Of a stretch of DNA of 64,000 bases, positions 9,046-18,046 are shown piece by piece; the stretch's first letter is position 1; each line of letters opens with the position of its first letter. Where the stretch lies: NCBI RefSeq assembly GCF_023115355.1, contig NZ_CP096021.1, positions 124,001 through 188,000 on the forward strand, in the 5' to 3' direction. The notes under the pieces are model-generated. The model worked only from the letters and a program-made list of their open reading frames with translations, had not been told where the DNA came from and made no database searches. The stretch is from Halocatena salina. Lineage in GTDB: Archaea; Halobacteriota; Halobacteria; Halobacteriales; Haloarculaceae. Made by a program: the position numbers and the translations under genes.

Positions 9046-9834
9046 ATGACACACACGTCGCTCAATCCCGTTGGTAGGCAGTGTCTTTCGTTCACCGTGA
9101 GCGGTCAGTGGGCACATTTCCGGCGCATCGACACGACGACTGACAAACAGACCTACAGCGTGATCCCCCGGACGACTGTTGCAGGCCTCATTGGGGCGAT
9201 TCTGGGCAAGCCCCGCGATTCGTACTATCACCTGTTTGCCCCTGACACCTCGGCGATCGCCATCGAACCGCTGGAACCAGTCCGGACGATGCAGATCCCG
9301 ATGTTGACGCTGCCGACAGAAAAAGGGGATATCAAGCAAGCCGAGCACGTAAGCGGCAAAGTCGTCATCGATCCCGCAGTGATTGAGGAGGAACGCAAGC
9401 GGCGGACGTTCGAATACCTGCTGGATCCAGCCTATCGGGTTGACGTCATCCTTGAGGATACGGAGACGTACGAGAACCTCAAGACGGCCCTCGAAACTGG
9501 CACGACCGTGTATACACCCGCGCTGGGAAAGACAGAATGTCTCGCGACCGTCGAATGTGGTAGCCCCGACAGTGAGACGGCTACCGCCGAATTCGACGTT
9601 CACCAGGTGACGGACGTTGAGCGGATCGACTCGATCGTCCCGGAATCAAAGCTGACCCCGCGACCGAACACGTCGTATGCGATGGAACGAACCCCAGCCT
9701 ATATGGAGCAGGACGGGGCCCATCGACGGACGACTGGCTTTCTCTCGTATGGATACTCGCCGGCTGCCGAGCCACTCCCTGTCCAAAACGTGTCCGCTAC
9801 CACGGTCGACGGTCGCACGGTCTGTTTCATGTGA
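9046..9834 (+). CDS. cas5: Type I-B Cascade subunit Cas5
   Basis: Cas5 caps the crRNA 5' handle in Cascade. The 262-aa RAMP protein has the typical N-terminus CLSFTVSGQWAHFRRIDTTT and SVIPRTTVAGLIGAILG, and ends with the family-like GFLSYGYSP segment. ATG 9046 is preferred, with AGG just upstream. A GTG at 9016 overlapping the cas7 stop is an alternative that would add ten residues. It is the last gene of the effector operon; array 2 follows. Confidence 0.93.
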   Translation: MTHTSLNPVGRQCLSFTVSGQWAHFRRIDTTTDKQTYSVIPRTTVAGLIGAILGKPRDSYYHLFAPDTSAIAIEPLEPVRTMQIPMLTLPTEKGDIKQAEHVSGKVVIDPAVIEEERKRRTFEYLLDPAYRVDVILEDTETYENLKTALETGTTVYTPALGKTECLATVECGSPDSETATAEFDVHQVTDVERIDSIVPESKLTPRPNTSYAMERTPAYMEQDGAHRRTTGFLSYGYSPAAEPLPVQNVSATTVDGRTVCFM

Positions 9835-10126
9835 TTGAACGACGTTTCTGGAAGAGAGTGGACTGGTGCAGTCGGCACGTTGCGGTCATACCGCCAGATC
9901 GAAACACACCATACGGGGACTAGATCTCGATTCCTTCTCTGATATGGGATAGATGCTATATTGTGGGCTTCCTCACGAAACTTCGGCATAATCGAGTTTG
10001 CAGATCATTCCCATATTCATAGCTCTATCCATCGACCCCCCAGGGGATACTGCCCTACTGGAGGTCGACGGACAGAGGGCAATAAGATCGATATACACAA
10101 GGCTCAGCTACCACCAATTGAGTATG
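9835..10126 (+). promoter_or_regulatory. Probable leader of CRISPR array 2
   Basis: This is a gene-free stretch of about 290 bases between cas5 and the first repeat of array 2. Repeat orientation and the degenerate repeat at the far end put the leader on this side. AT-rich patches near 9945-9970 and 10005-10025 could hold the promoter. No exact TATA box or integration motif can be assigned by eye. Confidence 0.5.
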
Positions 10127-10284
10127 GTTACAGCAGAACCCTAGTGGGATTGAAGCGTACCGAGTTCCCCAACGGATCAAAAGCGCGCCGTTACAGCAGA
10201 ACCCTAGTGGGATTGAAGCCGGCGATAAAGAACGTCATCCTCCCCGAGATGCGGTGTTACAGCAGAACCTAACAGAGTCGAAGC
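10127..10284 (+). CRISPR. CRISPR array 2: two spacers, degenerate final repeat
   Basis: Two identical 30-nt repeats lie at 10127-10156 and 10190-10219; they begin GTTACAGCAG and end GGATTGAAGC. A third, decayed copy of 29 nt lies at 10256-10284 and changes in its second half. The spacers are 33 nt (10157-10189) and 36 nt (10220-10255). The repeat differs from that of array 1 at seven of 30 positions but keeps the TTGAAG handle core. A decayed last repeat marks the leader-distal end, so transcription is rightward. Confidence 0.92.
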
Positions 10285-10790
10285 GACAATATCAACGAGT
10301 ATCGCAGATGGGCAAGCAGAGCGAATGAATTCGTGGTGCGCTACCTGGACTTCCACCCACAGCACGAGCCCAATTATCTCGTTCATTGATGAATTCCATT
10401 ATAGAATCGTTTTAGTACTTTTTATACAAATTTATTGTCCACATCCTACCCTGTCGACACGGAGCGGTGACGAATAAAGAACCGATTGTTTTTCTTAGGC
10501 GACTTTCTCAACTGATCGCTAACGTTATTAGAGAATATCCCAAGTTTTATGTATAAGAACATATACCTCTACACAGTCTGGACATCGAGTATTCACACCG
10601 ATCGATACCTGCGTGCTCTCTAGGGCTGCTCAAAGTGGTGAATCGCCATCTATTCTAGGTTGAGCTGAGTGCCAAGCTGATTACCAGGGCGTCAACTGGC
10701 AGGAGTTGGAAAATTCAATGGACAGATGGACGAACCTTTCATCGGATACAGTAATCGAGGAACGACTGACTAAGGCGTTCCCAGATGCCT
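10285..10790. other. Gene-poor stretch after array 2, with a possible short ORF remnant
   Basis: No complete gene is seen. From about 10664 to 10792 a plus-strand frame reads ECQADYQGVNWQELENS, then MDRWTNLSSDTVIEERL, and ends at TGA 10790. It follows a stop directly, has no start codon near its beginning and matches no family I recognise. It may be the tail of a lost gene. The rest is AT-rich spacer. Confidence 0.35.
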
Positions 10791-10799
10791 GACCGCCCC

Positions 10800-11040
10800 A
10801 TCACACCAACAATCATCGACATACGAAGGGTGTGGAAAATGGTGCTCTCATCGTCCATAGATGCGTCGCACGGTATCTGTGCTTATGGTCGGTCTTTGTG
10901 GAGATCTCACGCCATGAGCGTCCGTTTTCCCCGAACTGGATGCAGTCGACCGCTGTCGAGAACTCATCGCTCCCTTGATCGGGCACCCAGTAGTTACCGT
11001 CCTCATCGGCCAGTCGAAATGGTGGTTTCCCGTGATCGCA
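10800..11040 (-). pseudogene. Serine recombinase C-terminal remnant
   Basis: Without a start codon, the minus frame reads GKPPFRLADEDGNYWVPDQG, then STAVDCIQFGENGRSWREIS. This parallels the post-catalytic part of the recombinase at 15090 (GRPPFGFDVGSEGYLTPNDD with its C-terminal helix-turn-helix). The N-terminal catalytic domain is missing. The remnant overlaps the 3' end of the AsnB-like gene. It is probably debris from an integration event; the match is by eye and moderate. Confidence 0.45.
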
Positions 11041-12899
11041 GCCAATGTTCTAGTTGAATCAGCGGCCAAACGCTCGGAGCCTCAACATCATACCCGACCA
11101 TATCTTCATCGCTGAGTTGGGAGTAGATCTGTTCGATCGTCTTCGTTACTGCGTTCTGATCAATGGGAAGATGCGCTTTTGCTTGTAGGTCATTCATCAC
11201 AGCTCGGATGGTATCCTCGTCGTAGAGCAATCCCTCATGCCTCATTGGCCCAAACGAGATCGTTGATTCGGATGGTTGCTGTGAGAGGATTGTCGGCGGA
11301 AGAACGGTCTCAAGTACTCGATTGTATAAATGGTACGGCTCCCCCCCCTTGTAGCAGTTCTCCGGCGGGGACAGCGACAATGAATTCGACGATTCGAGCA
11401 TCAGAAAATGGGTATCGAAGTTCCACTCCGTTCTTCAGTGCGACTCGTCGTGCTGCATATTTCGCATATCGATTGATATCTGTGTCGAATAACTCTGCAA
11501 ACCGTGTGTTCTTGAGGGTTTCAAAGCTGAATCGATGAGTAGTCGGCGGACGAAGCTCCCTGAATAGGTTATACTCGTCACCGATTATTTTGGGAATCGG
11601 TGTCTGATCCGGGAAGGCTGGACTGTAGGTCGCATCAAGACAATCTGCGATGAGTGGATAACACCCCAAATTCAATAGATTTGTTGTGACAGCAGCGTCA
11701 TCACTGACTATCTCCTTGATCAACTTGCGGATGGAGCCTCGGCGCAGTAAATCTGCGATTCGAAGATACGTTCCCCGTAAATATTCGGCATCGTGACCGG
11801 TGAGAAGTATTCGACACGAATCAGCAGCAGCTCGTTGAAACATGACATTGTTAACGGCCTGTGTCGTCGTGTGACAGGGGTTATCTGCAAACGTGAACTC
11901 ATGGACCTCTTCATTACTAAATGGACAGATCCTGTTTCCTGTTATTTCCACAGTGTCGATCCCGAAGGTCTGGGCGGCTTTGTGAATCCGTTCTGTTTCC
12001 TCTGTCGCTACAGACGGGTTCTCGAACCCGATTCCTGCCGGATACTCATCGAACACCACGGAGTATCCACGGAGATCGTCACACATCGTTGTGGCAATAC
12101 CAGCAACAGTTGTCGAATCGACGCCTCCACTGAGCATTACACCGGACGGATTCACTCCACGGAGCCGACATTTGATTGCTTCATGAATTAACTCATACAA
12201 CATCTCCTCCAACGAATCAGTAGTGTGGAGTCTGTGCTCGTGGTGCTCTAACTCCCAATATCGATGAGTACTGATGTTGTCTGAGGAGATACTGACGTAC
12301 TCGCCCGGCAACACGGCTTGAATATCCGTGTAGAACGTCTTACCTGGGATCTGACGCTGCAGAAGATAACTCAATGCAACATCGGAATTGACTGCTGCAC
12401 GCACGTCAGGATGGACTGTAAGCGGATGCATATCCGAACAGATAACGGCACCGTGATCTGTTCGGGCATAGAATAGATGGCGAATCCCCGTTTTATCCCG
12501 AGCGAGTACCACTCTATTCTCTTTTTTATCCCAGATACAGATAGCAAACGGCCCAATAATCTTCGAGAAACATTCAACACCGTATTTAATATACAATTGT
12601 AGAAATATCTCAGTGTCAGTTAGCCCCTCTTTCTCTATTGATAGCATTGCCAGTAGGTCGGTTCGATTATCGATCCGCCCATCGAGCGCCACAGCGACAC
12701 CGTCATCAATGAGTGGTTGATCCTCTTCACGCTCTTCTGGTGTCGTATACAGATGCTGATGACCGATGAGAATTGTATCACGTCGCAATACTCCTTCCCC
12801 ATCGGTAGCCCGGTATGAGATCCGTTCCAACATTTCTTCAAACACATGCTGTGCCAGAGAATCTGAGTGATCTTCATAAACAGCTGCCAATCCTGACAT
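11003..12899 (-). pseudogene. AsnB-like ATP-dependent amide ligase, frameshifted at a G8 tract
   Basis: Asparagine-synthetase-fold enzymes adenylate a carboxylate and form an amide. The protein begins MSGLAAVYED, with Ser at position 2 where glutamine-dependent AsnB has its nucleophilic Cys, so ammonia release from Gln is unlikely. Lasso-peptide cyclases and beta-lactam synthetases share this lack. The synthetase domain has the PPi-loop SGGVDS at 257-262. The first frame covers about 520 family-like residues and breaks at eight consecutive C on the plus strand (11341-11348). The second frame resumes with EPYHLYNRVLETVLPPTI and runs to 11003. Full length would be about 630 aa. Removing one G restores the frame. 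A sequencing error, a phase-variable switch or a true pseudogene are all possible. An APH-type kinase is divergent. Confidence 0.75.
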
Positions 12900-13007
12900 C
12901 TTATTCTTCTTAATTAATTCAAACCGTATGAAGTTTATGTGGAGTTGTTCAGCATCTGATGACAGCTACTATGGTACTGGGAAGTTAGTAATTTTATAGA
13001 GTTGACA

Positions 13008-14033
13008 ATGACTATTCCAACAGATTTCAGCTCTTATCTCCACCAACGATTTGATCATGATGATCCATCCTCATCCGGGTTAGGTGGCAAGGGAACTGTA
13101 CATATCATCGATGACGACACCGATAGTGAGGGATTCGTTGTCAAATTCTGTAAACGAAATTCTCCGCATGTGCTAAAATACTTTGACGCCGCTTCATCTA
13201 ACGACCTTGCAGTTGACGCTCTTGCTGTTGAGTCCCACGTGCTGACCGTAGTTGCTGAGCGAACGTCGATTCTAGTTCCAGAAGTTCTCGCAGTTGATTT
13301 ATCCCCGTCTAAGTTACCGCCGTATTTCGTCATGGAGAAGTCCACGGGTGATAGTCTGCATGGGCAGTTTCACGATCTCGCCCTTGACAAACAGAAACGT
13401 CTCATGGCTGAGATCGGGACAACCCTGACTGTCGTCCACGAGTCGTTTCCGTTCAGCACGTGTGGGCCACTCCGAGTCGTTGACGATACCCTCAAGCCAG
13501 TCGATGAATATCAATGGACAGAGTGGTGTGACACTCAATGGACCACCTGTCTCGAACGACTTCGGGAGACACGCTTTGCCGATCTTGTTCCTGAATTGAA
13601 GTCGTGGTATGCGACGCACCGACAGTACCTTCCTGAGACTTCACAGGCAGTGTTGGTTCACGATGATTTCCGCCCGGCGAACCTCCTTGTTGACGACGCA
13701 ATGGAATCTGTGACAGCGATCATCGATTGGGAAGACGTTCTAGCCGCTCCCCCCGAGTACCAGCTTGCGCGCCTCGAATTTCTGTTCATCGATGTGTATG
13801 AATTTCCAACGGAGACACAGTCCCAGTTACGAACCGCTCTCTACGACAGCTACGGACGGTTTCAGCTGACTGATGCGTATCAAAAACGACGTAAACTCTA
13901 TCAACTCCTCTCCATTCTCTGGAAAACGGGGAATTTCAGAGCTACTCATCAGGACACGGATGAAGAACTTCGAACGTCACTTGTTCAGCAGCGCCGTCAC
14001 CGAATCCAGCAGATGATGTCAACTAGTAGTTGA
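13008..14033 (+). CDS. APH-family phosphotransferase (small-molecule kinase)
   Basis: The 341-aa protein has the aminoglycoside-phosphotransferase / choline-kinase-like fold. It carries a probable nucleotide-binding Lys in FVVKFCKR (about 46), hinge-like YFVMEKSTG (106-114), catalytic HDDFRPANLL (218-227) and metal-binding IIDWEDV (238-244). Its substrate cannot be read from sequence. ATG 13008 is preferred to a TTG six bases earlier. It is divergent from the Cys-less AsnB-like ligase. This suggests, but does not prove, that both belong to one biosynthetic or tailoring unit; a stand-alone resistance or salvage kinase is the alternative. Confidence 0.8.
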   Translation: MTIPTDFSSYLHQRFDHDDPSSSGLGGKGTVHIIDDDTDSEGFVVKFCKRNSPHVLKYFDAASSNDLAVDALAVESHVLTVVAERTSILVPEVLAVDLSPSKLPPYFVMEKSTGDSLHGQFHDLALDKQKRLMAEIGTTLTVVHESFPFSTCGPLRVVDDTLKPVDEYQWTEWCDTQWTTCLERLRETRFADLVPELKSWYATHRQYLPETSQAVLVHDDFRPANLLVDDAMESVTAIIDWEDVLAAPPEYQLARLEFLFIDVYEFPTETQSQLRTALYDSYGRFQLTDAYQKRRKLYQLLSILWKTGNFRATHQDTDEELRTSLVQQRRHRIQQMMSTSS

Positions 14034-14426
14034 ATCGCGTTTGTGACCAAGAACTGAGCTAGCCCGCCTGACCACAGCTCGTTTCAACACGTAGAAATCG
14101 ACTGCTTCAGCTGCTTTCGAATTATCCGAATCAGCACTGGTCATCTCTATCGAATCAGGTGGCGTCGACATTTTCTGCCCCATTTTACTTCATTGATTTG
14201 TTTTGGTAATAATAGTATTAAAAATTGTTGATTGTATGGTATTACATGCCGTGATTGTGTAGACGGTGTATGTCTTTATTCTATAAGGATTCGTCTATAA
14301 CTATCTTAGAGAAGGTCCGCTTCGTCTTCCCCTGCAGTTCAGTCCCGGTGAGCTCATTGGACGAAGTGGACATGCGACGTACACTGTGGATCGACAACCG
14401 TATTGAGAACAGTGATGTCAGCGGTA
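14034..14426. other. AT-rich intergenic stretch
   Basis: I see no supported gene in either strand. The segment around 14180-14260 is strongly AT-rich. Short frames here show no family-like sequence. Confidence 0.5.
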
Positions 14427-14645
14427 TCACCCATCTGGCCTCTCCGCGAAGTAAAAGACAAGCGCGACCCCAGTCGCACTCCCTGCAGCGGTCAGTGCTG
14501 CGTTGAGGAAGGTGTTTCCCGGGAACATGAGGCCGGTGGGAACACCGACGCTGAATGCAGCGCCCCACGCCAAAAGCGCGTACTGAAGCGATGAGAGGTT
14601 CCGCACCCAGTTATCAATTATGTTGTAGATTGGTTTGATTTGCAT
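14427..14645 (-). CDS. Small membrane protein, about 72 aa
   Basis: A short protein starting MQIKPIYNIIDNWVRNLSSL has two hydrophobic segments, ALLAWGAAFSVGVPTGLMF and FLNAALTAAGSATGVALVFY, and ends with charged residues. This resembles small two-helix membrane proteins common in haloarchaea; no function is known to me. An in-frame ATG at 14723 would add 26 residues, but those look less protein-like. Confidence 0.6.
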   Translation of the reverse strand: MQIKPIYNIIDNWVRNLSSLQYALLAWGAAFSVGVPTGLMFPGNTFLNAALTAAGSATGVALVFYFAERPDG

Positions 14646-15089
14646 AATACCTAGTAGCTGTATTTGGCTTACTCGAATATATAGTCGATATCTATCAGTT
14701 GGTGAATTGTTTTCTGATATCATCCCCTGATCACAACTACTCGTCGTTCACCAGCTGTCGGCTCAACAGCGTGCAATTTTTACCGTGATATATGCTGATG
14801 GACCTGATGCCCTCCGACTGACGCCCTCTCTGAGCAGTTCCCCTCAAAATGCTCAAACGACAAGCTATTGCCCACCCCGTTGATCAGCCTCGGAGCTAAC
14901 TCTCACGATGAACAACACTGTTGTCCTTCCCATGTTAGACTGCTGTCCAGAGTGAGGTTACGTCATGTCCCTTCCGTCATCGGCTATTATGTGAATTTCT
15001 GACATGGCGAGAAGGAATAGTTTTTCGCCAGACTGGTGAGAAGTGGGATGTCTTTAAGTTAATGACGGGGGTGGTACAAAGTGGAACGA
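14646..15089. other. Intergenic region upstream of the serine recombinase
   Basis: No gene is recognised. The last 80 bases should contain the recombinase promoter. No clear inverted-repeat attachment site is visible by eye. Confidence 0.4.
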
Positions 15090-15752
15090 ATGAGCGAAAC
15101 AACTGCACTCTATTGTCGGGTATCGACGGCTGACCAGGACCTCAGCCGTCAGCGGCAGATCACCAGCGAGTACGCGACCGATCGCCTCGGTGTCGAGCCA
15201 GCCGAGATCGAATTATATCTCGACAAACAGACTGGGACGAATACCGACCGTGACGGATACCGGGATCTTATGAACGACATCGAGAACGGCGAGATCCGGC
15301 AGGTGATCGCGTCGGAGGTCTCTCGGATCTCCCGGTCGGTACGGGATTTCAGCGCTACTGTCGAGCGCATTGTGGACGAGAACAGCGTTGGGCTGCACAT
15401 CCTGGATATGGGGATCGATCTTGATCCGAACGACTCCGATCCCTACACGCGCGCGTTTCTGACTGTCGCTGCGACGTTTGCGGAACTCGAAGCCGAGATC
15501 AAACGCGAGAACGTCCGGGAAGGGATCGCTGCGGCGCAAGAGCAGGGCAAATGGCACGGTCGTCCACCGTTCGGCTTCGACGTTGGGTCCGAAGGGTATC
15601 TCACACCGAACGACGACTACGAGAAAGCGGTCGTGGCGCTCGATGAACTCGATAAAGGCGCGAGCAAGCGCAAGTTAGCATGTTCACTCGGAATTTCCCG
15701 ATCGACTGTACGGAAGATCGCGGACAACCGCGAGCGGTACACAGCCGATTAA
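15090..15752 (+). CDS. Serine recombinase / resolvase
   Basis: This is a 220-aa site-specific recombinase of the resolvase/invertase family. The catalytic Ser is in YCRVSTADQ (Ser12), followed by the usual SEVSRISRSVRDF and FAELEAEIKRENVREGI segments. A short C-terminal HTH, ASKRKLACSLGISRSTVRKI, binds DNA. ATG 15090 is chosen; a GTG nine bases upstream is possible. Its C-terminal architecture matches the remnant near 10800-11040, suggesting repeated recombinase-mediated events here. All key residues are present. Confidence 0.93.
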   Translation: MSETTALYCRVSTADQDLSRQRQITSEYATDRLGVEPAEIELYLDKQTGTNTDRDGYRDLMNDIENGEIRQVIASEVSRISRSVRDFSATVERIVDENSVGLHILDMGIDLDPNDSDPYTRAFLTVAATFAELEAEIKRENVREGIAAAQEQGKWHGRPPFGFDVGSEGYLTPNDDYEKAVVALDELDKGASKRKLACSLGISRSTVRKIADNRERYTAD

Positions 15753-15971
15753 TTCGTGTTTCTCATAGACATTCACGCAACGCTCTTATGAAGGAGATTG
15801 TTGGTGGCGATCACGTAGTCTGTGCCAGGTCAGTAAAACCACGAATTCAGCCAGCGACAACTACGTTCTTCTCTTCCCTCGACCGACTCGTCTCGACAGC
15901 AAAATCACTGGAGGGCTCTCCACCAACAATGGTCTACCCAAGAGCGCTGATGAATTACTCATGAGTAGCGA

Positions 15972-16406
15972 TCACAGTCTCGTTACTGACACATCCATGG
16001 GCGTTGAGTGCTGCATATTATCGGTGACTGGACACCGATCTTCGGTCTGCTCGGCCCATTGTTGGAGGGTCTCGTCATCTGCATCGGTGTCCGCTTCGAT
16101 TGTGACTGTGACATCCTGAAACCCGGCCCGTTCATCAGTCGCTTCCCCCATGAATTTCGCCGGATCGAACTCGCCTGTAATGTCAATTTCAATTCCATCG
16201 AGGTCGAGGCCCATATCATCCGCGACCTGATGGCCGGTCGCGTTGAGACAGCCTGCTTGTCCGCTAATCAGGTATTCGAGGGGATTTGGTCCCTCATTCG
16301 TCCCGCCCGCGTTCTCGGGTTCGTCAACCGTCATCTCGAACTCACGCGCCTCGACGCTTGTTTTCGTCGGATTCTCACTCTGAGCGGTCACACTGAACTG
16401 TGGCAT
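15972..16406 (-). CDS. OsmC/Ohr-family protein
   Basis: This 144-aa OsmC-like protein belongs to a family of thiol-dependent hydroperoxide reductases and relatives. Both redox cysteines are present: Cys53 in QAGCLNATGH and Cys125 in EDRCPVTDN. The conserved GPNPLEYLISGQAGC helix start is clear. ATG 16406 gives the family-like start MPQFSVTAQ; an upstream Met at 16454 adds 16 unlikely residues. It is likely a stand-alone cytoplasmic stress protein. Confidence 0.9.
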   Translation of the reverse strand: MPQFSVTAQSENPTKTSVEAREFEMTVDEPENAGGTNEGPNPLEYLISGQAGCLNATGHQVADDMGLDLDGIEIDITGEFDPAKFMGEATDERAGFQDVTVTIEADTDADDETLQQWAEQTEDRCPVTDNMQHSTPMDVSVTRL

Positions 16407-16548
16407 ACTGTTGTCTTCGGCGTCTTCTCCCAAGCATCTAGGCCTTGTAATCAAAAGGCAGCAGGGACAGTCTTCGTTGGGGATCGATAGAACAACAACA
16501 GAGACAGATCGATAACCGGGAGTAAGCCGTCTTATTTGTGTCCTCTCA

Positions 16549-16683
16549 TCAGGTCTTGATCGCGTCGATCATATCGTCGACGATGTAGATGGAGATCTCC
16601 TGATCCTCAATCCAGCCATATGAGTCTTGGAGATCATCGGCTTCGTCGGTACTCACGCGGGCATAGATCGCTCCAGTAGCCAT
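16549..16683 (-). CDS. Short resolvase-like peptide, 44 aa
   Basis: The peptide starts MATGAIYARVSTDEADDLQD, matching the N-terminal catalytic motif of serine recombinases including the Ser in ARVSTDE. It then stops after 44 residues, far short of the 180-220 aa family. It lies downstream of a toxin-antitoxin pair on the same strand. It may be a decayed recombinase start or a small protein reusing the motif; I cannot decide. Confidence 0.55.
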   Translation of the reverse strand: MATGAIYARVSTDEADDLQDSYGWIEDQEISIYIVDDMIDAIKT

Positions 16684-16844
16684 ACTATTGCATACCCCTG
16701 GCTGTTTTATAAAGAATAGAGCTTTTGCACGGTATGTGTAGAAGAAATTCCTTCCGCACACTCACACTGCCCGCGAACCCCCCGGTTACCCCACGAAATC
16801 GAATCGATCCAAATTTGTGAGGTAACTGTGGTGAGTACTGTTGA

Positions 16845-17189
16845 TCACACTTCAAACAGCATGAGGAGTGACTTTTTGACGAGTCGTTCGCCCGTCTCAG
16901 TGAGTTCACCGTGTGCTTTCTCCGTTAGCAGCGTCCCCGGCGGAATGGTGTAAAGCGCCCACGGCATCAGGAATGTTCGGGTGCTGAACGAGATCTCCGA
17001 GAGATGATCGTCGGTCAGCTCAGGCGCGTAGTGGTCATAGTCGTTCGCACCCGTGCCGAGGCACATCACGGTACACTCGACCGACCCGAACGGACGTGAT
17101 TCGTGGGAGAGAACGATGACAGGGCGGTTGTCGTGTGCTTTAGTTGGGTCAACTGCCCACATGACGGCCCCGACAGGATAGTCACTCAT
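16845..17189 (-). CDS. PemK/MazF-type toxin (endoribonuclease family)
   Basis: The 114-aa protein resembles haloarchaeal PemK/MazF-type toxins, which cleave mRNA in characterised relatives. It starts MSDYPVGAVMWAVDPTKAHD, followed by RPVIVLSHESRPFG, a MazF-like beta-barrel start, and ends in a helical KKSLLMLFEV. The start overlaps the end of the preceding HTH gene by eight bases, as expected for translational coupling of an antitoxin-toxin pair. RNase activity is inferred from family only. Confidence 0.85.
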   Translation of the reverse strand: MSDYPVGAVMWAVDPTKAHDNRPVIVLSHESRPFGSVECTVMCLGTGANDYDHYAPELTDDHLSEISFSTRTFLMPWALYTIPPGTLLTEKAHGELTETGERLVKKSLLMLFEV

Positions 17190-17577
17190 CCTGTATCTCG
17201 TTTTCTAGTGCGTCAAGCTCGTCCTCGACCGCAGCGATGTCGATGTCCTCGGCGGGTGCGTCTCCCATGTCGGTCTCGTCGGTTGGCCGGTTGAACATCC
17301 GCTGGAGCTGGTCGAGAGAGGCGACGTAGCGGCGGAGGTCTTCGCGGTTGTCGAGGGCGTGGTAGTAGCTGTCGTCGGTCTTACCGATATAGCCCTCTTC
17401 GTGAAGACGTTTGAGGGTCGTCGTCGCGGTCCCGTGTGGGATGTCAAGGTGATTCCTGATTTCGATGGGTTTGTACCCATACTCGGGATTGTCGTAGAGA
17501 AACGCCACGATGTCGGATTTCGTGGTTCCCGGCGTAAGATCCGCCTCGGGCGTGTGCGTATCAAGATGGACTGGCAT
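17182..17577 (-). CDS. Winged-helix antitoxin / transcriptional regulator
   Basis: The 131-aa protein has an N-terminal winged helix (TKSDIVAFLYDNPEYGYKP, then IPHGTATTTLKRLHEEGYIG) and an acidic C-terminal tail rich in Asp and Glu that could mask the toxin. It is the first gene of the toxin-antitoxin operon and overlaps the toxin. By analogy with such modules it probably neutralises the toxin and represses its own promoter upstream of 17577. Confidence 0.85.
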   Translation of the reverse strand: MPVHLDTHTPEADLTPGTTKSDIVAFLYDNPEYGYKPIEIRNHLDIPHGTATTTLKRLHEEGYIGKTDDSYYHALDNREDLRRYVASLDQLQRMFNRPTDETDMGDAPAEDIDIAAVEDELDALENEIQDE

Positions 17578-18046
17578 TGTACTTCATTGTAATTCTTTGT
17601 AGTACAAGGGAGTTTCGGTCGCGGTATGCAGTCCAGAAAGAGGCGCGCACAGAGGATGTAACAGGTAACGGGTTTCAGCGTGACCGGCGCGGGACACACC
17701 TGATTTCGAGTGAAATCTGTCGTCGGTGAGAAACCTCGGAAAGCGTCCCTTTGGCTGTACCCAACACTCACCGTTTCCGATGTTTCCGCTGGTGGTATTG
17801 TGCTACCATCTCGCTGACAGGGGTGTTCTGCATTAAATCGCGCGGGGCTACTAACAGACTGGCAGCAGTCAATCCCTGCTGACAGGGGGTGAACCACGAG
17901 TACAACATAATCGAGTAACATCAGTCACTCAGTATGGCGGCCAGTTCTTCCGGAGTGTAAACTATCTTTACAACGACCTGTGTTGCAAGATAGAAGGGAG
18001 GATCAAGAGCAGTTGGAAGTCGATACATCAGGACAGCTGTACACCA
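17578..18046. other. Intergenic stretch containing a dispersed repeat
   Basis: Apart from the antitoxin promoter region near 17580-17620 and the palindromic repeat, I see no supported gene. Confidence 0.4.
17859..17903 (+). repeat. Dispersed palindromic repeat, copy 1
   Basis: CTGGCAGCAG (17859-17868) and CTGCTGACAG (17876-17885) form a 10-bp stem with one mismatch. They are followed by a GGGGTGAACCACGAGTAC block ending at 17903. The palindrome and block recur near 40544-40585, and both copies are followed 45-75 bases later by AGTTC(C/T)TCCGGA. No gene explains it. It could be the end of a minimal mobile element or the start of a decayed ORF, since a GTG/ATG-NHEY reading begins in the block. 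Confidence 0.6.

Noticed and set aside
9001-9603. Long minus-strand frame opposite cas5
   Set aside because: It is antisense of a well-supported Cas5 frame and shows no family sequence.
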